DNA from: Streptomyces sp. SID11385
Lineage (GTDB): Bacteria > Actinomycetota > Actinomycetes > Streptomycetales > Streptomycetaceae
Length of the DNA stretch: 52,023 nt
Reading direction: 5' to 3'
NCBI RefSeq assembly: GCF_010548245.1
Contig: NZ_JAAGLR010000845.1
Coordinates: forward strand, 1 to 52,023
Within the stretch, counting starts at the first letter, position 1; the number at the start of each line of letters is the position of its first letter. Of this stretch, positions 26,568 through 35,481 are shown piece by piece. Made by a program: the position numbers and the translations under genes. Under the pieces are notes generated by a model, which saw nothing but the letters and a program-made list of their open reading frames with translations, searched no databases and was not told the origin of the DNA.

Positions 26568-26732
26568 ATGCGCGCAGAAGTCACTGAGGACTGCCCCGGA
26601 ACTGGGCAGCGGGGGCGTATGGACGAGAGTGCCTCAGGTGACGAGTGGTACGTAGTCTGCCCTGTCTGCGGGATGAAGTGGGCAGGAGGCAGCGCCCTCA
26701 TCGACCCGCACAAGGACTGGCGGAAGCGCTGA
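26568..26732 (+). CDS. Small zinc-ribbon-like protein
   Basis: A 54-aa protein starting at ATG 26568 after GGGAGGAGAAG. It contains CPGTGQRG and then CPVCGMKWAGGSALIDPH, with CxxC plus a later His, as in a short zinc ribbon or knuckle. It starts 24 bp after hsdR and is the last gene of element 1. The strong ribosome site and GC-rich codon third positions support it as real. Role unknown; possibly a small regulator or just hitch-hiking with the R-M genes. Confidence 0.55.
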   Translation: MRAEVTEDCPGTGQRGRMDESASGDEWYVVCPVCGMKWAGGSALIDPHKDWRKR

Positions 26733-26747
26733 GAATCCGCTCCGGGT

Positions 26748-26769
26748 TGCGTGAGCGGTGCGTGAGCGG
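26748..26769. repeat. Candidate integrase arm sites, element 1 right end
   Basis: Two perfect abutting copies of TGCGTGAGCGG start 138 bp before core 2. They match the pair at 5862-5883 at the left end. Confidence 0.6.
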
Positions 26770-26885
26770 ACGGGTAAGCATCCAGCAGGCTCGCGTGTCA
26801 TGCCTGCGAGGTCGGGAAGTCTCTGACCAGGCAAAACCGGATTGAAAATGATCACGGGTCATCCCTTGTCACGATCATGCAGGCC

Positions 26886-26928
26886 CTCGTAATGCGTAGG
26901 TCTCGGGTTCGAATCCCGAAGGCGGCTC
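26886..26928. repeat. Attachment core copy 2 (junction of elements 1 and 2)
   Basis: This is an exact 43-bp copy of the tRNA-Thr 3' half, without the 5' half, so not a functional tRNA. It is the right end of element 1 and the left end of element 2. Confidence 0.92.
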
Positions 26929-26932
26929 AGCG

Positions 26933-26969
26933 AAACCCCAGGTCACATACGCCGTGACCTGGGGTTTCT
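26933..26969 (+). terminator. Duplicated tRNA terminator hairpin, copy 2
   Basis: A 14-bp stem (26933-26946 with 26954-26967) has a 7-nt loop that differs from copy 1 by one base. Confidence 0.8.
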
Positions 26970-27021
26970 TGATGTTATTGACCTTGGAATCTGGGCAAAT
27001 CGGGCACTTACTGTCTGTGCA

Positions 27022-27063
27022 TCGTAATGCGTAGGTTGAAGGTTCGTTTCTGTGATGAGATCG
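27022..27063. repeat. Degenerate attachment-core-like sequence
   Basis: TCGTAATGCGTAGGT (27022-27036) is identical to part of the core. The GGTTCG of the T loop follows at the same offset, and then similarity is lost. It may be the scar of an earlier integration. The stretch 26970-27380 holds this, the arm repeats and no supported gene. Confidence 0.45.
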
Positions 27064-27131
27064 ACGAACCAAGGCTCTGAACTGGTCTTTTGCCTGCCCG
27101 TAGGGGGAGGTCAGGCTGGCGCAACGGGACC

Positions 27132-27153
27132 CGGTGGACAACCGGTGGACAGC
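27132..27153. repeat. Candidate integrase arm sites, element 2 left end
   Basis: Abutting 11-mers CGGTGGACAAC and CGGTGGACAGC. The same sequence pair occurs at 44782-44803, at the other end of element 2. Confidence 0.55.
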
Positions 27154-27380
27154 CGTGCGTGAAAGCCCGTCAGATGCTTTCGTCATTCCTTGACCAACGG
27201 GTGAAATTCACCGGTCTCCGAGGAGGCAGCAGGCGGCGTCGGGACTGTTTGGTTCTGACATGCATCGATAGCGAGGAAGTCAGATCGGATCACGGGCGCG
27301 CGTGTGCGCGGAGGTCGTAGAGGATGCGCACCGGCGAGCCGAGTGCATGGCCAGCCGGCTTCGAGCGCTGTCTCCCACTG

Positions 27381-27632
27381 CTAAGTCAGCCCGATCATGA
27401 GGCGCTTTTCCATGCCAAGGGTGACAGGGGCGTAGCCGGTCCTGCCCGTTCCCGTCTGCTCGGTCGACCAGTTGCGCAGTGACGCAGTCGCAGTGCTGGG
27501 ACCCGCCCGGAATACCGGCCCCGGCGAGGCGATACCGCTGCCGGTCAGCAACTCGTACGCGCCGTGAATCCGCACGGAACGGTCGGACGGATCCGGACGG
27601 GTGATCTTCGCGTCCTCTGCCCAGGCAACCAA
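27381..27632 (-). CDS. Hypothetical 83-aa protein
   Basis: An open frame with G/C-rich third positions that begins MVAWAEDAKITRPDPSDR and contains an RIHGAYELLTGSG segment. I recognise no family. The ribosome site is weak. It lies in the otherwise empty 900-bp leader of the defence operon and may be a gene fragment. Confidence 0.3.
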   Translation of the reverse strand: MVAWAEDAKITRPDPSDRSVRIHGAYELLTGSGIASPGPVFRAGPSTATASLRNWSTEQTGTGRTGYAPVTLGMEKRLMIGLT

Positions 27633-27702
27633 GCGGCGTACATGTTGTTCCTCGCGAAGCTGGCGGACAGCCCTCCACAGAGATCACCTACGTTAAACGA
27701 GA

Positions 27703-27729
27703 CCCGTTCGGTAGGATGCTCCGAACGGG
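27703..27729 (+). promoter_or_regulatory. Candidate operator/promoter of the defence operon
   Basis: A perfect 9-bp inverted repeat, CCCGTTCGG (27703-27711) and its complement (27721-27729), encloses a TAGGAT -10-like hexamer. It is 140 bp upstream of the MutL-like gene. The -35 region is weak. Confidence 0.4.
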
Positions 27730-27869
27730 GGATTTCGGCTGGCGTGGGACGAGTTGCAGCACGCTCACCACGCGAAGCCCGAGAAGTCCTGCCGCATGCC
27801 GCTCCCTGGAGCACACAGGCGAACCGACCGCACAGGACTGACCGGATACACCGGGTACGGAGCGTGAAG

Positions 27870-29348
27870 ATGGACTTCGACGTTGCCGCTCCCGACCCTG
27901 CTGGCATGGTGGCGTCGCTCAGTTCGCTCGGTTACTCGCTTCCCGCTGCCGTCGCAGACCTTGTGGACAACAGTGTCTCGGCTGAGGCCCGGAACATCGA
28001 CGTCGACTTCACATGGGACGGACAGAGCTCCTGGATCGCTGTGACGGACGACGGCAGGGGGATGACGGAGCCCGAGCTTGTGACCGCCATGACGGTGGCG
28101 GCCCGCGGTCCGTCAGCCGAGCGGAGTGCCACGGATCTCGGCCGTTTCGGTGTGGGGCTGAAGTCCGCCTCGTTCTCCCAGTGCCGCAAGCTCACCGTCG
28201 CCACGGTCAGGGACGGAAGTTGGCACGTCCGGACGTGGGACCTTGGCGTCGTGGAGCACTACAAGGAGTGGCGGCTCCTCCGTGACCCCGGCGATACGAC
28301 GACCACCACCCTGCTGCGTCGGATCGCGGGAAGCATGCAACACGGGACCGTCGTCCTGTGGGAGCAGCTCTCCGGCTACCACAACACCGCCGTGACCAAT
28401 GACGACGAAAAGACGCAGGCCCAGTTCTACGCGGAGGCGGAGCGTACCGAAGCCCACCTTGCGATGGTCTTCGCCCGTTTCCTGCAGCGTCCGGCCCGGT
28501 GCCGGATTCGGGTACGTGGCTCCGACCTCTCCCCGTGGGACCCGTTTCTGTCCAAGCACCCGTCGGTCCAGCGGATCCCCTGGGAGCCTCTACCGCTGGG
28601 ATCGGAGTCGGTGCGCGTGGAGCCCTTCGTCCTCCCGACGGCACAGCGGCTCTCGGAAGCCGAATACGAGTCGGCTGCCGGGCAGAAGGGATGGCTGGGA
28701 CAGCAGGGGTTCTATGTCTACCGCCGTGACCGCCTGATCCTGGCCGGTGACTGGCTCGGGATCCGCGGCCTCCGGCGCGAGGAGAAGTACAACCTCGCGC
28801 GGATCGCTGTGGACATCCCTGCGGAGGCCGACACCGACTGGGGCGTGGACGTGCGCAAAGCGAGCGTCGTTCCACCCGTCTCCTTGCGGCGTCACCTGGA
28901 GAGGATCGCCAGGTACACGCGCGAGGCGGCCTCCCGCTCCGCACGACAGCGTGGTCAAGTCGTGTCGCGGGCGCACGGTGACCCCCTCAAGTTCGCCTGG
29001 AACGTGAAACGCGACGACGGCCGGATCGTTCTGCGCATCAACAGAAAACACCCCTTGGTAAAAGCAGCGATGGACGACCAGGGCGGCAACCCGGACGTCG
29101 TCCGCTCGATGATCCGCCTCCTTGAGGAGTCGGTCCCGGTCACGGCGCTCCGCATGCTCCACGAGACAGACACGGTCGACGACCCCGAACCCTTCGGCGG
29201 TCCGGGGCCGGCCGCTCCGGAGACCGTCGACATCGCCCGCCAGGTGTACGAAGCACTCCTTGAGCAGGGCCGCTCGCCTGAGGACGCCCGGGCAGTACTC
29301 AGCTCCATGTCCCCCTTCGACGAGCAACAAGGTTTCTGGAACTCCTGA
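27870..29348 (+). CDS. MutL/MORC-like GHKL ATPase of defence system
   Basis: A 492-aa protein with an N-terminal GHKL ATPase: N box AVADLVDNSVSAEA (about 27-40), G1 TDDGRGM (about 59-65), G2 GRFGVGLKSASF (about 91-102). A second domain (YVYRRDRLILAGDWLGIRGL, about 285-305) resembles the S5-like transducer of MutL/MORC proteins. Such ATPases form an ATP-gated clamp. Iyer, Abhiman and Aravind (2008) described MutL homologues in predicted restriction-modification operons; this gene and the next three fit that description. The start is ATG 27870; GTG 27864 is an alternative. The longer open frame upstream lacks support. Confidence 0.85.
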   Translation: MDFDVAAPDPAGMVASLSSLGYSLPAAVADLVDNSVSAEARNIDVDFTWDGQSSWIAVTDDGRGMTEPELVTAMTVAARGPSAERSATDLGRFGVGLKSASFSQCRKLTVATVRDGSWHVRTWDLGVVEHYKEWRLLRDPGDTTTTTLLRRIAGSMQHGTVVLWEQLSGYHNTAVTNDDEKTQAQFYAEAERTEAHLAMVFARFLQRPARCRIRVRGSDLSPWDPFLSKHPSVQRIPWEPLPLGSESVRVEPFVLPTAQRLSEAEYESAAGQKGWLGQQGFYVYRRDRLILAGDWLGIRGLRREEKYNLARIAVDIPAEADTDWGVDVRKASVVPPVSLRRHLERIARYTREAASRSARQRGQVVSRAHGDPLKFAWNVKRDDGRIVLRINRKHPLVKAAMDDQGGNPDVVRSMIRLLEESVPVTALRMLHETDTVDDPEPFGGPGPAAPETVDIARQVYEALLEQGRSPEDARAVLSSMSPFDEQQGFWNS

Positions 29349-29395
29349 CACCTGGTAGTCCCCACGCCCAACCGACCCGGCCGCAGGAGGTCGCT

Positions 29396-32185
29396 GTGAG
29401 CACCACCCCCGAAGACAGTCTCGAGAAGGCCGAGCAGACCGCGGTGCTGCTCCTGCCCGGTGACCGCCCGGCAACGCCGGCCGAGGTGGACTTCGCCGTG
29501 AACACCGCGGTCAGCATCCTCGCTGCCCAAGGGATCACAGTGGAGCGGGACCAAGTGCGGAAAGTGCTCGAGGCCCGGGCCTCCGTGTTCCAGGCCGATT
29601 CCTCCGCAATGAAGGACGACGACGGGCACGTACCTTGGCTCGCCGATGCGAAGGCCGACCGGAAGTGGGACTTCTGGGACCGCTACCGGCGCTACCTCCT
29701 GACCGTCTCCAAGCTCCCGACGCAGGTCGTACGCCGACTCGACCAGAGCACCGACGACGTCCTCGGTGAGCTGGAAGACCCTCAGCGGGAAGGCGTCTGG
29801 CGCCGGACCGGGCTCGTGATCGGACAGGTCCAGTCTGGCAAGACGGGGCAGTTCATCGGGCTCGCCGCGAAGGCAGCTGACGCCGGCTACCGGCTCATCG
29901 TGGTGTTCGCCGGGATCCACAACGACCTGCGGAGCCAGACGCAGCTCCGTATCGACGAGGGGCTCCTCGGGTTCGACACCCAGTACCAGTTCCGCTCGGA
30001 CGACGACGCGCATCGTCATATCGGTGTTGGCGCGATGTCGCACGGCAAGCGTCTGAAGGCCGCATCGCTCACCACCAGTCACGAAAAGGGGGACTTCGCC
30101 CGCAAGACGGCGGTCTCCGCGAACGTGCCGGTGGGCAGCGTTCCGGTGGTCCTCGTGGTCAAGAAGAACCGGCGGATCATCGACAACCTGCGGGACTGGG
30201 TGATCGACAACCACGGCGTGGAGGACCCGGAGACCGGCCGGATGGTCGTTCCCGACCTCCCCTTGTTCGTGATCGACGACGAAGCCGACAACGCCGGGGT
30301 GAACACCTCCAAGGACCCCGACACCAACCCGTCGGCGATCAACAAGGCCATCAGGCGGTTGGTCAACAGCTTCACAAAAGCGTCCTACGTCGGCTACACC
30401 GCGACCCCCTTCGCGAACATCTACATCAACCCTGACACGGAACATGACGAGCTCGGCCCCGACCTCTTCCCGGAGAGTTTCATCCGCACCCTGCGGGCTC
30501 CGTCCAACTACCTCGGCCCCGAGCGGGTGTTCGGCCTGCAGACCGACGGAGACGAGGAGGACATCGAACCGCTGCAGCTCATAAGGCACGTCAAGGACAC
30601 GGACCTCTGGGTGCCGGACAAACACAAGTCGCACCACCAGGTACCCGACTTCCTGCCCGAGTCGCTGCAGCGAGCTATTCGGTCCTTCGTCCTCACCTGT
30701 GCGGCACGTCGAGCACGGGGGCAGGTTGCTGTGCACAACTCCATGCTTGTGCACGTGACCCGCTTCACAGCCGTACAGCAGCAGGTCCGCGACCAGATCG
30801 ACGCCCATAGGCGCCTACTCTTCGACGTTCTACAGGACCGGTTCAGCAGTGCCCGGCAAGAACTCGAGGAAGAGCTGCGGGAGCTCTGGGATGAGGACTT
30901 CGTCCCCTGCACCGAGGACATGACCGGGGGCAGGCTCGACTGGGAGGACGTCGAACCGCATCTCCACGCAGCCCTTGCGAAGATCACCGTCATGGCTGTC
31001 AACGGTGCCGCGAAGGACACTCTCCAGTATTACGAGCGCCGGGAGACCGGCCTGTCGGTCATCGCCGTGGGCGGTGAGAAACTCTCCCGCGGTCTGACCC
31101 TCGAAGGGTTGTCGGTCAGCTACTACCTGCGTGCCTCCAAGACGTACGACACCCTGCTGCAGATGGGTCGCTGGTTCGGCTACCGTCCCCACTACGAGGA
31201 CCTGTGTCGGCTGTACACGACGCGTACGCTGCAGCGCCAGTACGCGGAGATCACCGCAGCCACCGACGAACTCCGGCGCGACGTCGAGGAGATGGCCGCA
31301 GTGGGACTCACCCCACGCGAGTACGGTCTCAAGGTCAGGACCTCGTCGCTCGGCCTCGGCATCACGGCCTCCAACAAGATGAGGCAGGGCACACGTGTCC
31401 GCCTCAGTTACTCCGGTGAGCTTCCCGAGACGACCATCTTTGACCTTTCCGAGAAGGTGGTCCGCCACAACCACGATCTGCTCGAAACGTTCGTCGCGCG
31501 GCTCGATGCGCTCTCTGCCGGGAAGGTAGACGAGCGGAGCGGGAGCATTACCTGGAGTGGCGTCGCAGCCTCGGACGTCACCGAGGGTTTCCTCGACTCC
31601 TACCTCACCGACCGGCAGGCCCAACGGGTGCGGCCGGCCTTCATCGCGGAGTACGTACGCCAGTGTGCCAGGCAGGATGAGCTGGGCAACTGGACGATCC
31701 GCCTGGCCAGCCGACTGCCCGAGGGAGCGGCGGCCGAGATCGCAGGCCATTCCGTCGGCCTCATCACGCGCAGCCACTCCAAGTCCTCGGACGTTGTTCC
31801 CGGCCGCTACACGATCAAGCGCGTACTCAGCCCCGCCGACGAACTCTGCGACCTGACCGACGAGCAGAAGGAGCGCGCGCTGAAGGACACGAAGGAGGTC
31901 GCGAGGGGCAAGCTCAACAGGAAGGGCGAGCCCCTCGACCCCGACACTCCCCGCGGTCGGCCCCTGCGTAACCAGCGCCGCTCTGACCAGCCGTTGCTTC
32001 TGCTGTATCCCCTCAGCCCTGCCGAGGTGGCCAATTCGTCGGGAAACCCCGAGCCGGTCGCCCCTCTGGTCGGGTTCGCCATCAGCTTTCCGTTCTCCAG
32101 CCACCAGTTGAAGACCGAGTACGTGGTGAACGACATCTGGTTCAAGCAGGACATGGAGTTCGGCGACTTCGAGGACGAAGAGTGA
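29396..32185 (+). CDS. Z1-domain helicase-like protein
   Basis: A 929-aa protein starting at GTG 29396 after AGGAGG. It has a P-loop variant IGQVQSGKTGQFIGL (about 142-156), a Walker B-like VIDDEADNAGVN (about 292-303), the motif GYTATPFANIYINP (about 332), a VGGEKLSRGLTLEG segment (about 559) and an arginine-finger-like LQMGRWFGYR (about 587). This is the signature of the Z1 domain (PF10593), an SF2-like ATPase found in MutL-linked restriction systems. It is the likely DNA-remodelling motor. It ends in a GTGA overlap with the nuclease gene. Confidence 0.9.
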   Translation: MSTTPEDSLEKAEQTAVLLLPGDRPATPAEVDFAVNTAVSILAAQGITVERDQVRKVLEARASVFQADSSAMKDDDGHVPWLADAKADRKWDFWDRYRRYLLTVSKLPTQVVRRLDQSTDDVLGELEDPQREGVWRRTGLVIGQVQSGKTGQFIGLAAKAADAGYRLIVVFAGIHNDLRSQTQLRIDEGLLGFDTQYQFRSDDDAHRHIGVGAMSHGKRLKAASLTTSHEKGDFARKTAVSANVPVGSVPVVLVVKKNRRIIDNLRDWVIDNHGVEDPETGRMVVPDLPLFVIDDEADNAGVNTSKDPDTNPSAINKAIRRLVNSFTKASYVGYTATPFANIYINPDTEHDELGPDLFPESFIRTLRAPSNYLGPERVFGLQTDGDEEDIEPLQLIRHVKDTDLWVPDKHKSHHQVPDFLPESLQRAIRSFVLTCAARRARGQVAVHNSMLVHVTRFTAVQQQVRDQIDAHRRLLFDVLQDRFSSARQELEEELRELWDEDFVPCTEDMTGGRLDWEDVEPHLHAALAKITVMAVNGAAKDTLQYYERRETGLSVIAVGGEKLSRGLTLEGLSVSYYLRASKTYDTLLQMGRWFGYRPHYEDLCRLYTTRTLQRQYAEITAATDELRRDVEEMAAVGLTPREYGLKVRTSSLGLGITASNKMRQGTRVRLSYSGELPETTIFDLSEKVVRHNHDLLETFVARLDALSAGKVDERSGSITWSGVAASDVTEGFLDSYLTDRQAQRVRPAFIAEYVRQCARQDELGNWTIRLASRLPEGAAAEIAGHSVGLITRSHSKSSDVVPGRYTIKRVLSPADELCDLTDEQKERALKDTKEVARGKLNRKGEPLDPDTPRGRPLRNQRRSDQPLLLLYPLSPAEVANSSGNPEPVAPLVGFAISFPFSSHQLKTEYVVNDIWFKQDMEFGDFEDEE

Positions 32186-33189
32186 TCGACGAGAGTGTGT
32201 GGCAGGAGCTGGAGGCCCACCAGCAGACTCCGGGCAGGTCCACCCGGCGGCTCTACCCCGACTCCCTGCACGACATCCAGGTGTCGGTGACGCACCCTGC
32301 CCTCCGGCGGATGCTGCTGCTCGGCACCGACGCTAGGACCGCCGACACCGTCCGTCAGGAGATCCACGAACTGACGGCCACCCGTGGCCTGCAGCTCAAC
32401 CTGTCGTCGGTGTCCGGCAACCACTACGAGCTCCAGGTGGTGCTCACCGACGACGAACTCACCGAGGTCTTCACCCCGCTCGTTACCGACATCGCAGAAG
32501 TGGTTCGGGACGCACCGACAACCGAGACGGCGGCGGAGGCCGCGGTTCGCCGCTACGTCCGGTGGCAGCAGCTGCTGCGCTCCGTATCGCGCGACGGCCT
32601 GTCCCGACAGGCCCGGTGCGGTCTCTTCGGCGAACTACACTTCCTCCTTGAGTACGTACTTCCGGCTGTGGACCAGCACACGGCCGTCAGCTCCTGGACG
32701 GGCCCTCGGCAGACGAACCAGGACTTCCAGCTGCCCGGCGCCGCGGTCGAGGTGAAGACGACCACAGCCCGCTCTCCCCGGACGGTCCAGATCGCGAGTG
32801 AGCGGCAGCTGGACACGGCCGACTCGACGCCCCTCGCACTGACTCATGTCGTCCTCGACGACCGGCAAAGTGGGCTCGGCAAGAGTCTGAACGCCTTGGT
32901 GGACGAGATACGGGCCCGTCTGACCTCACCGTCCGCCGCCCAGCGCTTCGAGAGTCTGCTGGTCCAAGCTGGCTATCTGCCGAATCAGCGGGACCTCTAC
33001 GACCACGATCGTTACACCCTGCGTCGCAGCGAGTTCTGGACGGTCGGGGAGGATTTCCCTCGCATCATCGAGGCCGAACTGCCGCCTGGGGTGGGCAACT
33101 GCACCTACACCATCGACGTGTCGGCACTGACCGCCCACAGCGTGACCGCCGAGACACTCGTCGACATGATCCGAGGACCCCATGGCTGA
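32182..33189 (+). CDS. PD-(D/E)XK motif nuclease (DUF4420-like)
   Basis: A 335-aa protein starting at GTG 32182, overlapping the Z1 stop. The nuclease core is visible: GLFGELHFLLEYVLP (helix with the first acidic residue), TNQDFQLPGAAVEVKTTTA with Asp then Glu-x-Lys (about 180-191), and a following helix. It matches the DUF4420 (PF14390) pattern of PD-(D/E)XK proteins that accompany Z1 and AIPR genes. It is the probable DNA-cleaving subunit. Its 3' end overlaps the AIPR start by 8 bp, so subunit synthesis is coupled. Confidence 0.85.
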   Translation: MIDESVWQELEAHQQTPGRSTRRLYPDSLHDIQVSVTHPALRRMLLLGTDARTADTVRQEIHELTATRGLQLNLSSVSGNHYELQVVLTDDELTEVFTPLVTDIAEVVRDAPTTETAAEAAVRRYVRWQQLLRSVSRDGLSRQARCGLFGELHFLLEYVLPAVDQHTAVSSWTGPRQTNQDFQLPGAAVEVKTTTARSPRTVQIASERQLDTADSTPLALTHVVLDDRQSGLGKSLNALVDEIRARLTSPSAAQRFESLLVQAGYLPNQRDLYDHDRYTLRRSEFWTVGEDFPRIIEAELPPGVGNCTYTIDVSALTAHSVTAETLVDMIRGPHG

Positions 33190-35200
33190 GCACGACCTCC
33201 ACGACTACTCACGCGCGCTGGTGACCGACATCCAGGCGCTGGCGGACGCCGAGGACGGCTCGATCCCGAACACGTTCACCCAGCACGTACTCGAGATCCT
33301 CGAGGAGGCCGGGGTGGTCACCGACGCTGCGCTCGCCTACCACTCCTCCCGGGGGCTGGAGATCTACGGCTACGGTCTGCCCGAGGACGGGTCCAGCCTC
33401 GATCTCTACACCACCGACTTCAACCTGACCCCGATGAGCAGCAAGCTGACCAAGGCCGAGTCCGACAGGCTCTTCCGCAGGCTGTTCGCGTTCGTGGGCA
33501 AGCACGCGGCCATCCGCCCCAACCAGGAGGACAACACCGACGTGCACGACATGTGCGTCGGTGTGGATAAGGCACTGTCGAACGTTCCGAAGATCCGGCT
33601 CTTTCTCCTGAGCAACCGGGTCAGCACGACGAGTGCCCCGGGACCCGGGGAGTTCAAGGGGATCCCTGTCACACACGAGCTCTGGGACCTTGCGCGGCTC
33701 CACAGGCACGAGACCTCCGGGAGCCTCGGCGAGCCCATCAAGGTGACCTTCGAGCGTCCTCTTCCGTGCCTGGCGGCGCACAGCGACGAGCCGAACTACT
33801 CGGTCGTCCTGGCCGTCATCCCCGGCCGGCAGCTTGCCGAACTGTACAAGGAGCACCGGACCCGGCTGCTCGAACTCAACGTCCGGTCCTTCCTCCAGAC
33901 CCGTGGTGGCGTTAACAAGGGCATCCGCGAAACCCTGCTGAAGGATCCGAGCCGCTTCCTTGCCTACAACAACGGCGTGACCGCCACCGCCTCGGACGTG
34001 GACTTCGAGACCGACGAGCACGGCAGCCCCGTCGCCATCAGGAGTATGACCGGCCTTCAGATCGTCAACGGCGGCCAGACCACCGCCTCGCTGCACCACG
34101 TCCTGACTCATGACAAGCGGGACTTGGACGGGGTCCACGTGCAGATGAAACTCACGATCGTCGATCCCGCGTACCTGTCCGAGATCGTTCCGAGGATCTC
34201 CCAGTACTCCAACACCCAGAACAAGGTGACGTTGGTCGACTTCAGCTCGAACCACGAGTTCCACGTCGCCTTCGAGCGTGTCTCCCGCAGCCTGTGGGCT
34301 CCTGCGACCGACGGCAGCGGTCAGGAGACGCGATGGTTCTACGAGCGGGCGCGGGGACAGTACACCGACAAGTCCGCCGAGCACGAGACCCGCGCCGCCC
34401 AGCGCAAGTTCAAGCTGATCACGCCGAGCCGGCAGAGGTTCAGCAAGTCCGACCTGGCCACCTTCGTGCACTCCTGGGAGCAGCTCCCGTACTGGGTGAG
34501 TCGCGGTGCCCAGAAGAACTTCGCCCACTTCATGGAGCGGATCGAGAAGTCCGATCCCGTCGTGGACGCGCAGTACTGCAAGCGCGCCATAGCCACCGCC
34601 ATCCTCTTCCAGGCTGCCGACCGGATCGCCCGTGCGCACTCTGCCGGCAGCCACAAACGACTGATCACGACCTACACGGTCGCCCGGCTCTCGCTCGCCG
34701 CCGAGAAGCGGATCGAGCTCGACAGGATCTGGAACGAGCAGGGCACCACGGACGCCTTGGAGCACGCCCTCGACGAGCTCTGTCCCTTGATCATGGAGAC
34801 GGTGATCTCCGGCGACCGGCACGTGTCGGAGTGGGCGAAGAAGCCCGACTGCTGGGACGAGGTTTCCCGCATCCCGTGGACGCTCCCCGATGCGCTGAAC
34901 GCCGAACTCACGGCTGAGCCCTTCGAGATCGCCTCCCCCGAGAGCACCGAGTCCGACGAGGCCGAAGCCGCCGTCGAGGACACCCCCAGCGAGGAGTGGC
35001 AGGCTCTCGCGGACTGGGCCCGCGAAGGCCGGCTCCTGCGCGCCGTGGACAGGCAGCTCGCCGACCGTGTCGCGCAGCGGCTCGCCCAAGGGCGACGGGT
35101 GACCGGGGCCCAGGCCAGGCAGGCGATGGAGGTCTATGAAGAGGCCCTGCGGCATGGATTCCACCCCGTGTCCGTCGGCCTCGACGACGAGACCGCGTGA
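33182..35200 (+). CDS. AIPR-family protein (abortive infection phage resistance)
   Basis: A 672-aa protein. The AIPR (PF10592) core is clear: VRSFLQTRGGVNKGIRETLL, FLAYNNGVTATASDVDF (about 257-273), GLQIVNGGQTTASLHHVL and ISQYSNTQNKVTLVDF, then WFYERARGQY. AIPR proteins are linked to phage resistance, and the best-known one is a Lactococcus AbiR component; their biochemical activity is not established. The last 60 residues form a separate helical tail. It is the final gene of the operon, followed at once by a bidirectional hairpin terminator. Confidence 0.9.
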   Translation: MAEHDLHDYSRALVTDIQALADAEDGSIPNTFTQHVLEILEEAGVVTDAALAYHSSRGLEIYGYGLPEDGSSLDLYTTDFNLTPMSSKLTKAESDRLFRRLFAFVGKHAAIRPNQEDNTDVHDMCVGVDKALSNVPKIRLFLLSNRVSTTSAPGPGEFKGIPVTHELWDLARLHRHETSGSLGEPIKVTFERPLPCLAAHSDEPNYSVVLAVIPGRQLAELYKEHRTRLLELNVRSFLQTRGGVNKGIRETLLKDPSRFLAYNNGVTATASDVDFETDEHGSPVAIRSMTGLQIVNGGQTTASLHHVLTHDKRDLDGVHVQMKLTIVDPAYLSEIVPRISQYSNTQNKVTLVDFSSNHEFHVAFERVSRSLWAPATDGSGQETRWFYERARGQYTDKSAEHETRAAQRKFKLITPSRQRFSKSDLATFVHSWEQLPYWVSRGAQKNFAHFMERIEKSDPVVDAQYCKRAIATAILFQAADRIARAHSAGSHKRLITTYTVARLSLAAEKRIELDRIWNEQGTTDALEHALDELCPLIMETVISGDRHVSEWAKKPDCWDEVSRIPWTLPDALNAELTAEPFEIASPESTESDEAEAAVEDTPSEEWQALADWAREGRLLRAVDRQLADRVAQRLAQGRRVTGAQARQAMEVYEEALRHGFHPVSVGLDDETA

Positions 35201-35202
35201 GG

Positions 35203-35232
35203 GCGGCAGCCCCGGGCGGTCGGGGCTGCCGC
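35203..35232. terminator. Bidirectional hairpin between AIPR and AbrB-like genes
   Basis: A 12-bp perfect stem (35203-35214 with 35221-35232) and a 6-nt loop begin two bases after the AIPR stop and reach the 3' end of the opposing gene. Confidence 0.75.
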
Positions 35233-35420
35233 TACAGGGTTCCCTCCCGCAACAGGTCGTTGATCGCGTCGTCTACACGCCTCAGCACGATGCGCCCCTC
35301 CCCGTCGCTGAACACAAGCAGCCTGGTACCCGGGCTGATGCCTGCTTCGGCGAGGATCTCGAGCGGGATCTCCACACGGCCAGCCTCGTCGATGTCGAGT
35401 TCTGCGGGATCTCGGATCAC
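35232..35420 (-). CDS. AbrB/SpoVT-like small DNA-binding protein
   Basis: A 62-aa protein with the swapped-hairpin pattern LDIDEAGRVEIPLEILAEAGISPGTRLLVFSDGEGRIVLRR (pieces: DEAGRVEIP, LAEAGI, GTRLLV). AbrB-family proteins act as transition-state regulators or antitoxins. It lies antisense between the AIPR operon and vsr, with its promoter facing the divergent vsr start (62 bp), so it may regulate vsr or the island. No toxin partner is next to it. Confidence 0.75.
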   Translation of the reverse strand: MIRDPAELDIDEAGRVEIPLEILAEAGISPGTRLLVFSDGEGRIVLRRVDDAINDLLREGTL

Positions 35421-35481
35421 CTAGGTCAGTCTGCCACCCGGAGCACGCCCACGGCATGACCGCCCAAGGTGGAATGGCCTC

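Larger units (their letters stand above)
5728..26928. mobile_element. Integrative, mobilisable element 1 in tRNA-Thr
   Basis: The element is bounded by two identical 43-bp cores (21.2 kb core to core). The integrase lies about 120 bp inside the left core, as in actinomycete integrative elements (AICE). Contents in order: int, XRE regulator, xis-like gene, DUF3631 P-loop protein, DUF2637 membrane protein, oriT-like repeat, mobC, relaxase, cargo genes, radical SAM/peptide pair, GNAT protein, type I restriction-modification operon, small zinc-ribbon protein. No FtsK/TraB-like translocase and no type IV secretion genes are seen, so I infer mobilisation with help from another element. Confidence 0.88.

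Noticed and set aside
26847..26879. ATGATC...GATCAT inverted repeat as a terminator
   Set aside because: Only six base pairs with a 21-nt spacer; too weak, though it lies between arm sites and core and might bind a bending protein.
28955..35164. Minus-strand frames of 600-650 codons opposite the Z1 and AIPR genes
   Set aside because: They are antisense shadows; the plus-strand products have clear domains.
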